Part shown: piece by piece, positions 41,933 to 50,226 of the stretch
Layout: each line of letters begins with the position of its first letter
How positions within the stretch are numbered: position 1 is the stretch's first letter
Origin: Bog-473 sp963763575
GTDB taxonomy: Bacteria; Actinomycetota; Acidimicrobiia; Acidimicrobiales; RAAP-2
DNA length: 64,000 bases
Assembly: GCA_963763575.1 (NCBI GenBank)
Contig: CAVXPD010000001.1
Span: 124,001-188,000, forward strand
Reading direction: 5' to 3'
The notes under the pieces: generated by a model
Told to the model about the DNA's origin: nothing
The model's input: only the letters and a program-made list of their open reading frames with translations
The model's database searches: none
Position numbers and translations under genes: made by a program

Positions 41933-43426
41933 ATGACCGAGTCGGATTCAGAAGACAATATCGAGTCAGGTACAGAAGGCAATATCGAGTCAGACTCAGA
42001 CGACGTTACGGAGACAATACCGGCTCAACCGGCTCAACCGGCTCAAGCGGCTCAACCGGATCAGCCGGATCAACCGGATCAGCAGGTCCCGGGTTCGCGG
42101 CTGACGAGCCGGCGCGCAAAGATCCTCGTGGTCGCTGCGGCCGCCGTGCTGCTGATCTTGGCCCTCGCCATCGTGCCCCACTTCACCTCCGGCAGCGGGG
42201 GAGGAAGCTCGACCGACGCTCCGCCGTTGGCGACCGCTGCAATCCGCAGCTTTGCGGTGACGGCGGCTGCCAACGGGACGGTCGTCCCGGCTTCCGAAGA
42301 GGGTGTGAACTTCAGCACTTCGGGAACGCTGGCCTCGATCAGCGTCCAGGTGGGACAGCAGGTCACGCAGGGCACAGTCCTGGCGCAACTCGACAGCACG
42401 ACGGCACAGGGCGACATCTCGAAAGCACAGTCCGCCGTCTCGTCGGCACAGGCGGTGTACAACCAGACAGTTGCCCAAGTGCAAACGACGGCCGCCAACG
42501 AATCGGCTGCCGTGGCTGCTGACCAGCAACAGCTCACGTCTGATCAACAACGTCTCACCGCGAACTTGTGCAGCGCCACCGCACCCTCCAATGCGCTGGT
42601 GTGCCAGAACGATCAAGCGGCCGTCGCCTCTGACCAGAACCAGCTACGGACCGATCAGGGTCGGCAACAGAGCGATGCGGCCAGCGGCCAGCTGTCCATC
42701 AGTCAGGCCCAGTCCTCGCTGAACGCGGCCAACGCGCAGCTCCAGACGGCACAGGACGCAATGACGAATCTGACCCTGGTCGCGCCGGGTCCGGGCAAGG
42801 TGCTGCAGATCAACGGGCAGATCGGTGAGAACGTCAGTGGGACACCGACGAGCAGCTCGACGCTGCCCGGGACCTCCACTCCCATCCCCAATATCGTGGG
42901 CGCCCCGGCTGCGCCGGGTAATCAACCGTTCATCGTCATCGGGGACCAGGGCTCGTTCGTCGTCGGGGCGGCGTTTCCGGCGAGCGACCTCCCTGAGCTC
43001 AACGCCACGCAGACCGGCACCATCACGGATACGAGCCTCAATGGGCTCTCGCTGCCCTGCCACATGGTGGCGGTCGCCCCGATGGCCACCACGGTGAACG
43101 GAACCTCGATCGTCTACGCAACCGTTGTGGCAATTGGGAACCCTCCTGGCCTCTTCTCGGGCCAGCAGGTCAGCGTCTCCATCGATGTATCCCAGGCGTC
43201 CAGAGTGATCGCCGTTCCACAATCGGCTGTCTACCTGGTCTCGGGGGTCCCACACGTCGACGTGTGGGACGGGAGCCGCTCCGTCTCGACTGCGATACAA
43301 ACGGGCCCGCAGGGCTCCAGCCTGATCGAGGTGTCGTCTGGCTTGAGCGCCGGTCAACAGGTCGTCCTGTCCCCGGGCACCGGTCTGCAATCGTCGTCCT
43401 CATCGGCTGTAGGCGGAACGGCGTGA
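41933..43426 (+). CDS. HlyD/MacA-like periplasmic adaptor protein
   Basis: This 497-residue membrane-fusion-type protein has an acidic head, then a 9-bp-encoded AQP/DQP repeat (residues 30-50) and one transmembrane helix (about 64-83, LVVAAAAVLLILALAIV). A biotinyl-lipoyl-like half (VNFSTSGTLASISVQVGQQV) follows, then a Gln/Ala-rich coiled-coil hairpin (about 160-275), the second lipoyl half (LVAPGPGKVLQINGQIGE) and a beta-barrel domain (PFIVIGDQGSFVVGAAFPA). It would link an inner-membrane transporter to the outside. The MacB-like gene starts 33 bp later, supporting a pair. In a Gram-positive-type envelope such adaptors are thought to assist export across the wall. Confidence 0.88.
   Translation: MTESDSEDNIESGTEGNIESDSDDVTETIPAQPAQPAQAAQPDQPDQPDQQVPGSRLTSRRAKILVVAAAAVLLILALAIVPHFTSGSGGGSSTDAPPLATAAIRSFAVTAAANGTVVPASEEGVNFSTSGTLASISVQVGQQVTQGTVLAQLDSTTAQGDISKAQSAVSSAQAVYNQTVAQVQTTAANESAAVAADQQQLTSDQQRLTANLCSATAPSNALVCQNDQAAVASDQNQLRTDQGRQQSDAASGQLSISQAQSSLNAANAQLQTAQDAMTNLTLVAPGPGKVLQINGQIGENVSGTPTSSSTLPGTSTPIPNIVGAPAAPGNQPFIVIGDQGSFVVGAAFPASDLPELNATQTGTITDTSLNGLSLPCHMVAVAPMATTVNGTSIVYATVVAIGNPPGLFSGQQVSVSIDVSQASRVIAVPQSAVYLVSGVPHVDVWDGSRSVSTAIQTGPQGSSLIEVSSGLSAGQQVVLSPGTGLQSSSSSAVGGTA
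42021..42083 (+). repeat. In-frame 9-bp tandem repeat in the adaptor gene, 7 copies
   Basis: CGGCTCAAC/CGGATCAGC-type 9-mers run from 42021 to 42083 and encode AQP/DQP triplets on the cytoplasmic side of the membrane helix. Copy changes would preserve the frame. Confidence 0.88.
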
Positions 43427-43459
43427 AGCGACCGCTCTCTCGGCCAGCGGATCCGCGCC

Positions 43460-44638
43460 GTGCCCGCACCTGAGAGCGACGGGCACGGTGGCGAGTCCAC
43501 CTCGATCTTGCTGCGCCTGCTCCCGGCCGGGCTTGCCATCGCAGTCGGCGTCGGCGCCATTGTGCTCGCCCTGGCGGTCAGCCGAGGGGCGTCGCAACTG
43601 GCGCAAGGACCGACCTACGGATTGAGCAAGAACGTGGTCGTCGTCGAAGGCGTCGCTCCGTCGTCGACGGGAATCGAGGCCGGCCTGCCTGCGTCGAGTC
43701 TGACCAAGTCCGACGTCGATGCACTGAGCAATCCGGGCTACGTCCCGGCCGGGCGGTCCGTCGCCGCGACCGCCGGGCTGCGCGCCCAGGTGGGTGCCTC
43801 CGGCCGGACGGCTGAAACCGAAGTGATCGGTTCGACAGATGCCTTCGCACAAGTGGAGGGGTATTCCATCGACCAGGGCCGTTTCATCTCTGCGTCGGAT
43901 CTGCAGAGCGCCGCCCCGGTGGTCGTCCTTGGGCAGTCCGTGGTCGCCTCCCTATTTGCCGGATCCGATCCGGTCGGTCAGACCGTCCAGATCGACGGTC
44001 AGAACTTCGGGGTGATCGGAACCTTCCAGGCTCGCGGCTACTCCAACACCTACAACCTCGACAACCTGGTGGTCCTCCCGATCACGGTTGCGTGGAAGGA
44101 CCTGCCACCCCTCCAGAACACGTCTCAGATCGACCAGATTCTGATCAAAGCGGGCTCCGCAGGGGCCGCGTCTTCCGTCGCCAATGAAGCGGCACGCGCC
44201 CTTCTCCAGTTGCACAACATTTCCAATCCCGCACTGGCGGACTTCACCGTCCTTCGGCAACCGCAGCTGGTCACGGCCCAGATGGACAGCGCACTCGCAG
44301 TTCGCCGCATACTCGAGGTGATCGGCGCCTGTCTCGTGGCCGTGGGGGTGGCCTGGCTGGCACTTGTCCTGCGGCGTCAGCGGCGCGAAGCGCGCACGCA
44401 GTGGCCCCTTGAAGACACGATCGTTGCCGCCGCTCTCGTCGGTCTGGGCAGCGCCGTGCTCGGGATCGTCATCGCCTTCGTGTTGGCCCCGACGATCCAG
44501 CACCTCTCGGCCGGCATGCCAACTGCGAAGCTGTCTGCCTACGGTGTGCTCGCGGGCGCCGGGATCGCCATAGCAGCCGTCGTGGTTGCGCTACTGGTTC
44601 TTGCATTGTTCGAGCGGACGAACAGGACGCGGGCGTGA
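43460..44638 (+). CDS. MacB/FtsX-like ABC transporter permease
   Basis: This 392-residue protein has an N-terminal helix (about 18-42), a MacB-type periplasmic core domain (about 50-280) and three C-terminal helices (about 285-307, 322-348, 358-384). That is the four-helix FtsX/MacB permease arrangement. GTG 43460 opens MPAPESDGHGGES. The cytoplasmic ATPase normally fused to or beside MacB is absent here and in the neighbouring genes, so it must be encoded elsewhere or the pair works without it. It is paired with the HlyD-like adaptor 33 bp upstream. The substrate is inferred to be envelope-related from context only. Confidence 0.82.
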   Translation: MPAPESDGHGGESTSILLRLLPAGLAIAVGVGAIVLALAVSRGASQLAQGPTYGLSKNVVVVEGVAPSSTGIEAGLPASSLTKSDVDALSNPGYVPAGRSVAATAGLRAQVGASGRTAETEVIGSTDAFAQVEGYSIDQGRFISASDLQSAAPVVVLGQSVVASLFAGSDPVGQTVQIDGQNFGVIGTFQARGYSNTYNLDNLVVLPITVAWKDLPPLQNTSQIDQILIKAGSAGAASSVANEAARALLQLHNISNPALADFTVLRQPQLVTAQMDSALAVRRILEVIGACLVAVGVAWLALVLRRQRREARTQWPLEDTIVAAALVGLGSAVLGIVIAFVLAPTIQHLSAGMPTAKLSAYGVLAGAGIAIAAVVVALLVLALFERTNRTRA

Positions 44639-44730
44639 TCAGGTGGTCCGGGATTGGCGGCCGGGATCGCCGCGGGAGCAAAGTGGCGGTGCTGGAGTCT
44701 TGACGGATGGCGACAAACGAAGACCGCAAC

Positions 44731-44790
44731 CACGAAACAGACAACCACGAAACAGACAACCACGAAACAGACAACCACGAAACAGAAAGG
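44731..44790 (+). repeat. Tandem repeat, 15-bp unit CACGAAACAGACAAC, 3 copies plus a partial
   Basis: Perfect units start at 44731, 44746 and 44761; the fourth (44776) diverges into CACGAAACAGAAAGG. The tract ends directly in front of the sulfotransferase start region and is AT-richer than its surroundings. Confidence 0.92.
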
Positions 44791-44806
44791 AATGGAGCGG
44801 ACTGCG

Positions 44807-45784
44807 ATGGGTACATCTGGAGGCACGAATGCCGTGCTCCTGGGGGGAACACCGCGATGTGGGAGTACCTGGTTGGCGAACGTGATGGGAAGGACCACCG
44901 GAGCCAGAACGGTGTACGAGCCGGACGGCCCCATCTCCGACATCCTCGGTGCACTGGTGGCAGCCAAACTCGGTCCGTATCCCGTCCTGCGTCCAGACGA
45001 CAAGAGCGGTTGGTACAAGGTGGTGTGGGACCTCGCCTTCGCGGGGGGATGGCCGTGGGACCGTGTCGAGGCAGCTCGTGCCGCGGGGCGCAAGATGGTC
45101 AAGATCCCCGAGAGCGTGCGCGACGGCCTCGTGGCCGCGCTCGCCGTCGGAACGGCGCGGGTCAGGCGCCGACCGGCGCGCGTGATCGTCAAGTCCGTCA
45201 ATTCGGCTTTTTCGCTCGAGTGGATCGCTGCTCGGTACGAACCGAGAGTGGTGATACTCCACCGGAATCCCCTCAACGTGGTTTCCAGTTGGATGGTGCT
45301 CGGCATGGCCGAAAACTGGCCCGTCGGCGAGCACCCGTATATCCGTGAGCGCTACATCGAACCCCTCGGGATCACGCCACCGCCCGCCGGGAGCCCTCCC
45401 GTGGCCTCCGTGGCATGGAAGGTCGGGCTGCTCACGCACGTCCTCAAGGAGACGGCCGGCCGCCATCCGGAGTGGGTCCAGGTTTCGTACGACGAGCTCA
45501 GCCAGAGGCCATTCGAAGGCTGTCCGGAGCTCTTCACCCGGCTCGACCTCCCTTGGACCGAAGACGCCGCGACCTATCTCCGGCAGGCAGACGACCCGAC
45601 GTTCGTGGTGCACGGGGGGAGCTCGAAGGCCCACCCCAACGCGCACACGGCGACCGAGACCACGAACCGGCGTAGCCAGCAGGCATCGCAGTTCCGGCGG
45701 CGGTTGGACGACGCCCAGATCCAAGAGGCACTCGGGATCCTCGACGGCTTCCGCCTCGGGGACTGGGGTGCGAGACTGGACTGA
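44807..45784 (+). CDS. PAPS-dependent sulfotransferase family protein
   Basis: This 325-residue protein has the 5'-phosphosulfate-binding loop GGTPRCGSTWL (about residues 12-22) and the 3'-phosphate motif LHRNPLNVVSSW (about 151-162), the two hallmarks of cytosolic/Golgi-type sulfotransferases. It would transfer sulfate from PAPS to a hydroxyl or amine of a glycan or lipid. Upstream cysD-cysNC can supply PAPS. ATG 44807 has GGAG 9 nt upstream; ATG 44792 and starts reading through the 15-bp repeat are possible but add a Thr/Lys/Gln repeat or leave the frame. The region before TPRCGS is otherwise complete. Acceptor unknown. Confidence 0.88.
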   Translation: MGTSGGTNAVLLGGTPRCGSTWLANVMGRTTGARTVYEPDGPISDILGALVAAKLGPYPVLRPDDKSGWYKVVWDLAFAGGWPWDRVEAARAAGRKMVKIPESVRDGLVAALAVGTARVRRRPARVIVKSVNSAFSLEWIAARYEPRVVILHRNPLNVVSSWMVLGMAENWPVGEHPYIRERYIEPLGITPPPAGSPPVASVAWKVGLLTHVLKETAGRHPEWVQVSYDELSQRPFEGCPELFTRLDLPWTEDAATYLRQADDPTFVVHGGSSKAHPNAHTATETTNRRSQQASQFRRRLDDAQIQEALGILDGFRLGDWGARLD

Positions 45785-45820
45785 AATGGTGGGCCGCCGA
45801 ACTCGCGCAAAGGGGCTGTG

Positions 45821-48151
45821 ATGGCGATACCACTGCTGCGACGCGTGCAGGTGGCCGTCGTGGTCGGAATCGTGATCGCCGCCGCCATCGGCTTTGTGTT
45901 CGCATCGGGGGGATCATCGCAAAGCACACCGGTCAGTTGGTCCAGCCAGTTCGTGGCCGTTCCCTCCGCGCTGGGGTCCAACGTCTCGTTCACCTCGGAG
46001 TCCTGCCCTGCCGCGGGAAGCTGTTACGCGGCCGGTGACGCTCAGAGCCAGGGCCCCAACGCGCAACCGATTGTCGCCACTCTGTCGTCCGGGTTCTGGA
46101 CTGCAGCCCCGTTGCCCGCCCCGGCGCCTCCTCCGTCCGGGTCGTGGTCGACGCTGACCCTGACCGGGATCTCGTGTGCGAGCGTGGGGTCGTGCACCGC
46201 CGTCGGGAACGCCACTTCCACGGACACCCCCGCCGGGACGACGGTTCAGGTCGGCTTCGCCGAGGTGCTCGCTGGCGGGACGTGGACGGCGACAGCGCTG
46301 ATCACTCCCACCAATTACGTCGTCGTGTCCATGACCGGGGTGTCGTGTGTCAGCGCCACCGACTGTGTCGCCGTCGGCGGCGCCGAAGTTCAGGGCAGCA
46401 CCCCCGACCAGGGACTGCCTCAGGCCTTCGCGTACTCGTTGGTCGGCGCCGCCCCCTGGACGGCGCCGACACCCATCACGAACGTCTCCGGTGCCTTCCG
46501 CACGCTTTCACTGAGCGCGGTGTCGTGCACCTCGAGCACCTCGTGCGTCGCCGTGGGTACGTTCTTCGGAACCCTCGACGACGAGCATCCCTTCATCGAA
46601 CAGGGGGCCGGCTCTTCGTGGACATCCACGATCCCGCCCGTGCCCACCAATCCCTTCGGCCAGCCCGACAGCTCCACGTTGACCGGGGTGTCGTGTGCGA
46701 CCGCCACCGACTGCCAGGCGGTCGGAACGGTCACCGGGTCGACCGGCGTCCAGGCTCTGGTGGAAAGCTATGGGGGCACTGTTCCCCACTGGGCGGACAC
46801 CGAACCGGTCACGGGGGAACCGTCTTCGAGCCTCCTGGGGGTGTCGTGCGCTTCGGCGACCGCGTGCACCGCCGTCGGCTCGTTTCTCGATGCGACAGCC
46901 GTGACCCACAGCCTGGTGGAAACGCTCACCACCGGAGGGACGTGGGCGACGACCACCGGGCTCGACCCATCCGGGGCGATGACTTCCTCCCTGTCCGCGG
47001 TGTCCTGCCCGTTGTCTGCGTGCGTGGCAGTCGGCGACGCCAGCGTCGCCATGAGCAACGGCGGAACCGGCATCGCGCCGTTCGCCGCGGTGGAAAACGG
47101 GACAAACGTAAGGTTGCGGGTGAGCGCACCTGGTTCCGCCGCCGTCGGGACGCCCGTCAGCATCTCGGTGCGCGCGCTGAATCTTGTGGGCAACCCGGTG
47201 ACGGGCTACGGCGGCACCGTCGTGTTCACGTCCAGCGATCGGAAGGCCGTCCTGCCTCCGCCCAGCACCTTGACCGACGGCGTCGGGACGTTCAACGTCA
47301 CGTTCGAGACGCCCGGGCCACAGACGATCACGGCGACCGATTCCGTGGACTCGTTCATCGCGGGAGTCTCGAACACCATCGTGGTGACGAGCGGCAAACC
47401 GCCTCCCCCGCCTCCCCCACCCCCGCCCGGAACTGGGTCGGGGGGCCGCCTGTTCGCGGGTGTGGCGAATGGAAACGGCTACTGGGTGACCAGTCCGACC
47501 GGTGGCGTGTTCAGCTACGACGGCGCGCCGTTCTACGGATCATTGGCCAACGTGCAGTTGAGCCAGCCCATCGTGGGCATGGCGTCGAGCCCCGACGGCA
47601 GGGGCTACTGGCTGGTCGCCTCCGACGGCGGCATCTTCGCGTTCGGCGACGCGCAGTTCTACGGGTCCACCGGGGCGATACAGCTCAACCAGCCCGTCGT
47701 GGGCATGGCGCCGACCCCCGACGGCCGCGGTTACTGGCTCGTCGCCTCCGACGGCGGCATCTTCAGCTTTGGCGACACGCAGTTCTACGGGTCCACCGGG
47801 GCCATCCACCTCAACGAGCCGATCGTGGACATGGCGGCGACGGGTAACGGCGGGGGCTACTGGCTGGTCGCCTCCGACGGCGGCATCTTCGCGTTCGGCG
47901 ACGCGCCGTTCCTCGGCTCCTTGGGGGGCATTTCTATCAATGAGGCGATCGTCGGCATGGCATCCACGCGCGACGGCGGGGGGTACTGGATGGTCGGAGC
48001 CGACGGCGGCGTGTACGCAGAGGGAGACGCGACGTTCGATGGGTCCCTCGGGAACAAGCTGATTCTCTGGCCGATTCTCGGGATCACGGCAACCACCGAC
48101 GGCGGATATTCCGTCGTCGACGAATCCGGCAACCTGGTGCACTTTCGGTAG
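45821..48151 (+). CDS. Large extracellular repeat protein (SC..AVG repeats, Ig-like domain, GYWLVASDGGIF repeats)
   Basis: The product has 776 residues. An N-terminal signal/anchor (about 10-30) is followed by seven ~50-residue repeats, each with a Cys pair in the pattern (V/I)SC-x4-6-C-x-AVG (residues ~45-415). A Big-type Ig-like domain (about 430-520, VTGYGGTVVFTSSDRKAVL), a poly-Pro linker, and five ~45-residue repeats of GYWLVASDGGIFAFGDAQFY type plus a partial sixth (about 545-776) follow. Repeat number and length suggest beta-propellers; this is inference. Such repeats are common in Acidimicrobiia surface proteins of unknown function. ATG 45821 has AAAGGGG 5 nt upstream. It lies 36 bp after the sulfotransferase, so co-transcription is likely. 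Confidence 0.88.
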   Translation: MAIPLLRRVQVAVVVGIVIAAAIGFVFASGGSSQSTPVSWSSQFVAVPSALGSNVSFTSESCPAAGSCYAAGDAQSQGPNAQPIVATLSSGFWTAAPLPAPAPPPSGSWSTLTLTGISCASVGSCTAVGNATSTDTPAGTTVQVGFAEVLAGGTWTATALITPTNYVVVSMTGVSCVSATDCVAVGGAEVQGSTPDQGLPQAFAYSLVGAAPWTAPTPITNVSGAFRTLSLSAVSCTSSTSCVAVGTFFGTLDDEHPFIEQGAGSSWTSTIPPVPTNPFGQPDSSTLTGVSCATATDCQAVGTVTGSTGVQALVESYGGTVPHWADTEPVTGEPSSSLLGVSCASATACTAVGSFLDATAVTHSLVETLTTGGTWATTTGLDPSGAMTSSLSAVSCPLSACVAVGDASVAMSNGGTGIAPFAAVENGTNVRLRVSAPGSAAVGTPVSISVRALNLVGNPVTGYGGTVVFTSSDRKAVLPPPSTLTDGVGTFNVTFETPGPQTITATDSVDSFIAGVSNTIVVTSGKPPPPPPPPPPGTGSGGRLFAGVANGNGYWVTSPTGGVFSYDGAPFYGSLANVQLSQPIVGMASSPDGRGYWLVASDGGIFAFGDAQFYGSTGAIQLNQPVVGMAPTPDGRGYWLVASDGGIFSFGDTQFYGSTGAIHLNEPIVDMAATGNGGGYWLVASDGGIFAFGDAPFLGSLGGISINEAIVGMASTRDGGGYWMVGADGGVYAEGDATFDGSLGNKLILWPILGITATTDGGYSVVDESGNLVHFR

Positions 48152-48399
48152 TGCCGTGCGCTGACCGCGCCGTCCCGGCGCCGACACCGCCGCGCGCCAC
48201 TCCGAGGCACGTCTACGGCGCCGTTTGACCACCGCAACGAGTTCCGACCCGGCGCGCACGACCTGGCACGCCGGCCGCCGAGGGCGGCACGCACCGCCCC
48301 CGCCGGGGGGTTGCGACCGGGCGTGCCGCGCGGTGTCGCTGCTTGGCCTCGGCCGGTCGGGCGCAGTGCGACCTCGTCGCTGCCGCTGATGCGGCCGGC

Positions 48400-48810
48400 T
48401 TACTCCTCGACGAGCTCGATGAGCGTCCCGAAGGACGTCTTCGGGTGCACGAACGCCACCGTCGTGCCGCGTGAGCCCGGGCGCGGGGCCTCGTCGATGA
48501 CACGGCCGCCCGCGTCCTTCACTGACTGCAGCGCGACCGCGCAGTCCTCGACCCGATAGCCCACGTGGTGGAGGCCCTCGCCCTTGGTGGCGAGGAATTT
48601 GGCCACCGGCGAGTCGTCACGCGTCGGGGTGAGGAGCTGGATGTAGGAGTCCGCCACCTTGAGCAGCGCCTCTTCCACCCCGTCGGACTCCACCCGCTCG
48701 CGGTGGTCGACCGTGGCGCCGAACACCTCGGCGTACCAGGCGATGGCCGCCTCGAGATCGCTGACCGCGATGGCGACGTGGTCGATCTCCGTCAGCAACG
48801 GGTCGCTCAC
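48400..48810 (-). CDS. mce: Ethylmalonyl-/methylmalonyl-CoA epimerase
   Basis: This 136-residue vicinal-oxygen-chelate protein interconverts the epimers of methylmalonyl-CoA or ethylmalonyl-CoA. It opens LTEIDHVAIAVSDLEAAIAWYAEVFG and has the metal ligands expected in DHVAIAV (His), EGLHHVGYRV (His) and GTLIELVEE (Glu). GTG 48810 overlaps the ccr stop (GTGA), so the two are translationally coupled. The reading extending upstream to 49269 is only ccr in another frame. With ccr it forms the first steps of the ethylmalonyl-CoA pathway. Confidence 0.94.
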   Translation of the reverse strand: MSDPLLTEIDHVAIAVSDLEAAIAWYAEVFGATVDHRERVESDGVEEALLKVADSYIQLLTPTRDDSPVAKFLATKGEGLHHVGYRVEDCAVALQSVKDAGGRVIDEAPRPGSRGTTVAFVHPKTSFGTLIELVEE

Positions 48811-50147
48811 GCTCCGTGCCTCCGGAACAGGGTGATGCGGTCCTCGCCGACCCGGGCCCTGAGCTCCGGGTCGTCGATGCCGAGCCCCTCGGTGGGGGCC
48901 AGGCAGAGCACACCGATCTTGCCCTCGTGCAGGTTGTGGTGGACCTGGTACGCCGCCTCTCCCACCTGCTCGAGCGGGTAGACGGCGGAGAGTGGGGGCA
49001 ACACCTTGCCGTCGCAGATGAGCTGGTTGGCGTCCCACGCCTCGCGGTAGTTGGCGAAGTGCGAGCCCTTGATCGTCTTCAGCTTCATCCAGAGGTGGCG
49101 GTTGTCGTACTCGATCATGTAGCCCGACGTCGCGGCACAGGTCACGATGATCCCCGCCCGCTTGCAGACGAAGACCGACGCGCCCATCGTCTGGCGCCCG
49201 GGATGCTCGAAGACGATGTCGGGCTCGGCGCCGACCAGCGAGCGGATGTCCTTGCCGAAGCGTCGCCACTCCGACTCGTCCTGGGTGTGTTCGTCCGCCC
49301 AGAAGCGGTAGTTGGCTGCCTTGCGATCGATGACCGCCTCGACCCCGAGGTCGTTCAGCAGCTTCACCTTGTCGGGTGACGACACGACGCCGATCGGCGT
49401 GCCGCCCCCGTTGAGCACGTGCTGCACGGCGTAGCTACCCAAGCCTCCGCTGGCCCCCCACACGAGCACCTTGTCGCCCTGGGTCATGCGGGCCCCGTTG
49501 GGCGAGACGAGCATGCGGTACGAGGTCGAGTTGCACAGCGCGTTGATGGCCGCCTCCTCCCAGCTCAGGTGTCGCGGCTTCGGCATGAGCTGGTTGGCCT
49601 TGACCAAGGTGACGTCGGCCAGTCCGCCGAAGTTGGTCTCGAAGCCCCAGATGCGCTGGTTGGCGGCCAGCATGGAGTCGTCGTGGGCCGAAGGATCCTG
49701 GTCGTCCACGTAGTTGCACTGGATGGTGACCTTGTCGCCGACCTTCCAGTTCCGCACGGCCGAACCGGTGCGCAGGATGACCCCGGACGCGTCCGAGCCG
49801 ACGACGTGGTCGTCGAGTGCGTGGCGGGCGGCCCAGGGGCCCTCCTTGGCGAGACGGTCGAGGAACCCGAAGGTCGGCAGCGGCTCGAAGATGGACGTCC
49901 ACACCGTGTTGAAGTTGATCGCGGACGCCATCACGGCGACGTAGGCCTCGTCGGGGGCCAGCTCGGGCAGCGGGACGTCCTCGACGTGGAGGGACCGGCG
50001 CGGGTCCTTGTCCTCGGACGCCAGGCCGTCGAACATGTCGACCTCGCTGCGCTTGACCAGGGCGGCCCGGTAGTGGTCCGGCATGGGGAGTCCGGCCAGC
50101 TCATCGGCGGGCGCGCCGGCCAGGGCTGCACTGAGGATGTCGCTCAT
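48807..50147 (-). CDS. ccr: Crotonyl-CoA carboxylase/reductase
   Basis: Ccr reductively carboxylates crotonyl-CoA to (2S)-ethylmalonyl-CoA with NADPH and CO2, the key step of the ethylmalonyl-CoA pathway. The 446-residue MDR-type protein has AINFNTVWTSIFEPLPTF, WGFETNFGG and FEHPGRQTMG, which carry the Asn, Phe, Glu and His residues known to bind CO2 in characterised enzymes. The nucleotide site VLVWGASGGLGSYAVQ is intact. ATG 50147 opens MSDILSAALAG, and TATCGT lies 8 nt upstream. It heads a ccr-epimerase operon, divergent from a thiolase. Confidence 0.96.
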   Translation of the reverse strand: MSDILSAALAGAPADELAGLPMPDHYRAALVKRSEVDMFDGLASEDKDPRRSLHVEDVPLPELAPDEAYVAVMASAINFNTVWTSIFEPLPTFGFLDRLAKEGPWAARHALDDHVVGSDASGVILRTGSAVRNWKVGDKVTIQCNYVDDQDPSAHDDSMLAANQRIWGFETNFGGLADVTLVKANQLMPKPRHLSWEEAAINALCNSTSYRMLVSPNGARMTQGDKVLVWGASGGLGSYAVQHVLNGGGTPIGVVSSPDKVKLLNDLGVEAVIDRKAANYRFWADEHTQDESEWRRFGKDIRSLVGAEPDIVFEHPGRQTMGASVFVCKRAGIIVTCAATSGYMIEYDNRHLWMKLKTIKGSHFANYREAWDANQLICDGKVLPPLSAVYPLEQVGEAAYQVHHNLHEGKIGVLCLAPTEGLGIDDPELRARVGEDRITLFRRHGA

Positions 50148-50176
50148 GTGACCCGACGATAGTGGGCCGGTACCAT
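50148..50176. promoter_or_regulatory. Interlocked divergent promoters of ccr (minus) and thiolase (plus)
   Basis: Minus: TATCGT (50161-50156), then 8 nt, then ATG 50147 (leaderless). Plus: GTGACC (50148-50153), 17 bp, TACCAT (50171-50176), serving the thiolase with its own GGAGG. The ccr -10 box lies inside the thiolase spacer, so the two polymerases would compete. Confidence 0.45.
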
Positions 50177-50226
50177 GTGGTTTCCGACTGGTAACCAGAC
50201 CAGGCGGGAACCCGGAGGTGCTGGGA

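Noticed and set aside
44654..44806. An N-terminal extension of the sulfotransferase through the 15-bp repeat
   Set aside because: It would add Thr/Lys/Gln repeats before a complete family N-terminus, and ATG 44807 has a well-placed GGAG. It is kept only as a regulatory possibility.
28329..48399. Genomic island or prophage with mobility genes
   Set aside because: The region looks accessory in content, but there is no integrase, transposase, tRNA-associated direct repeat or phage gene, and base composition is only slightly lower than in the core genes.
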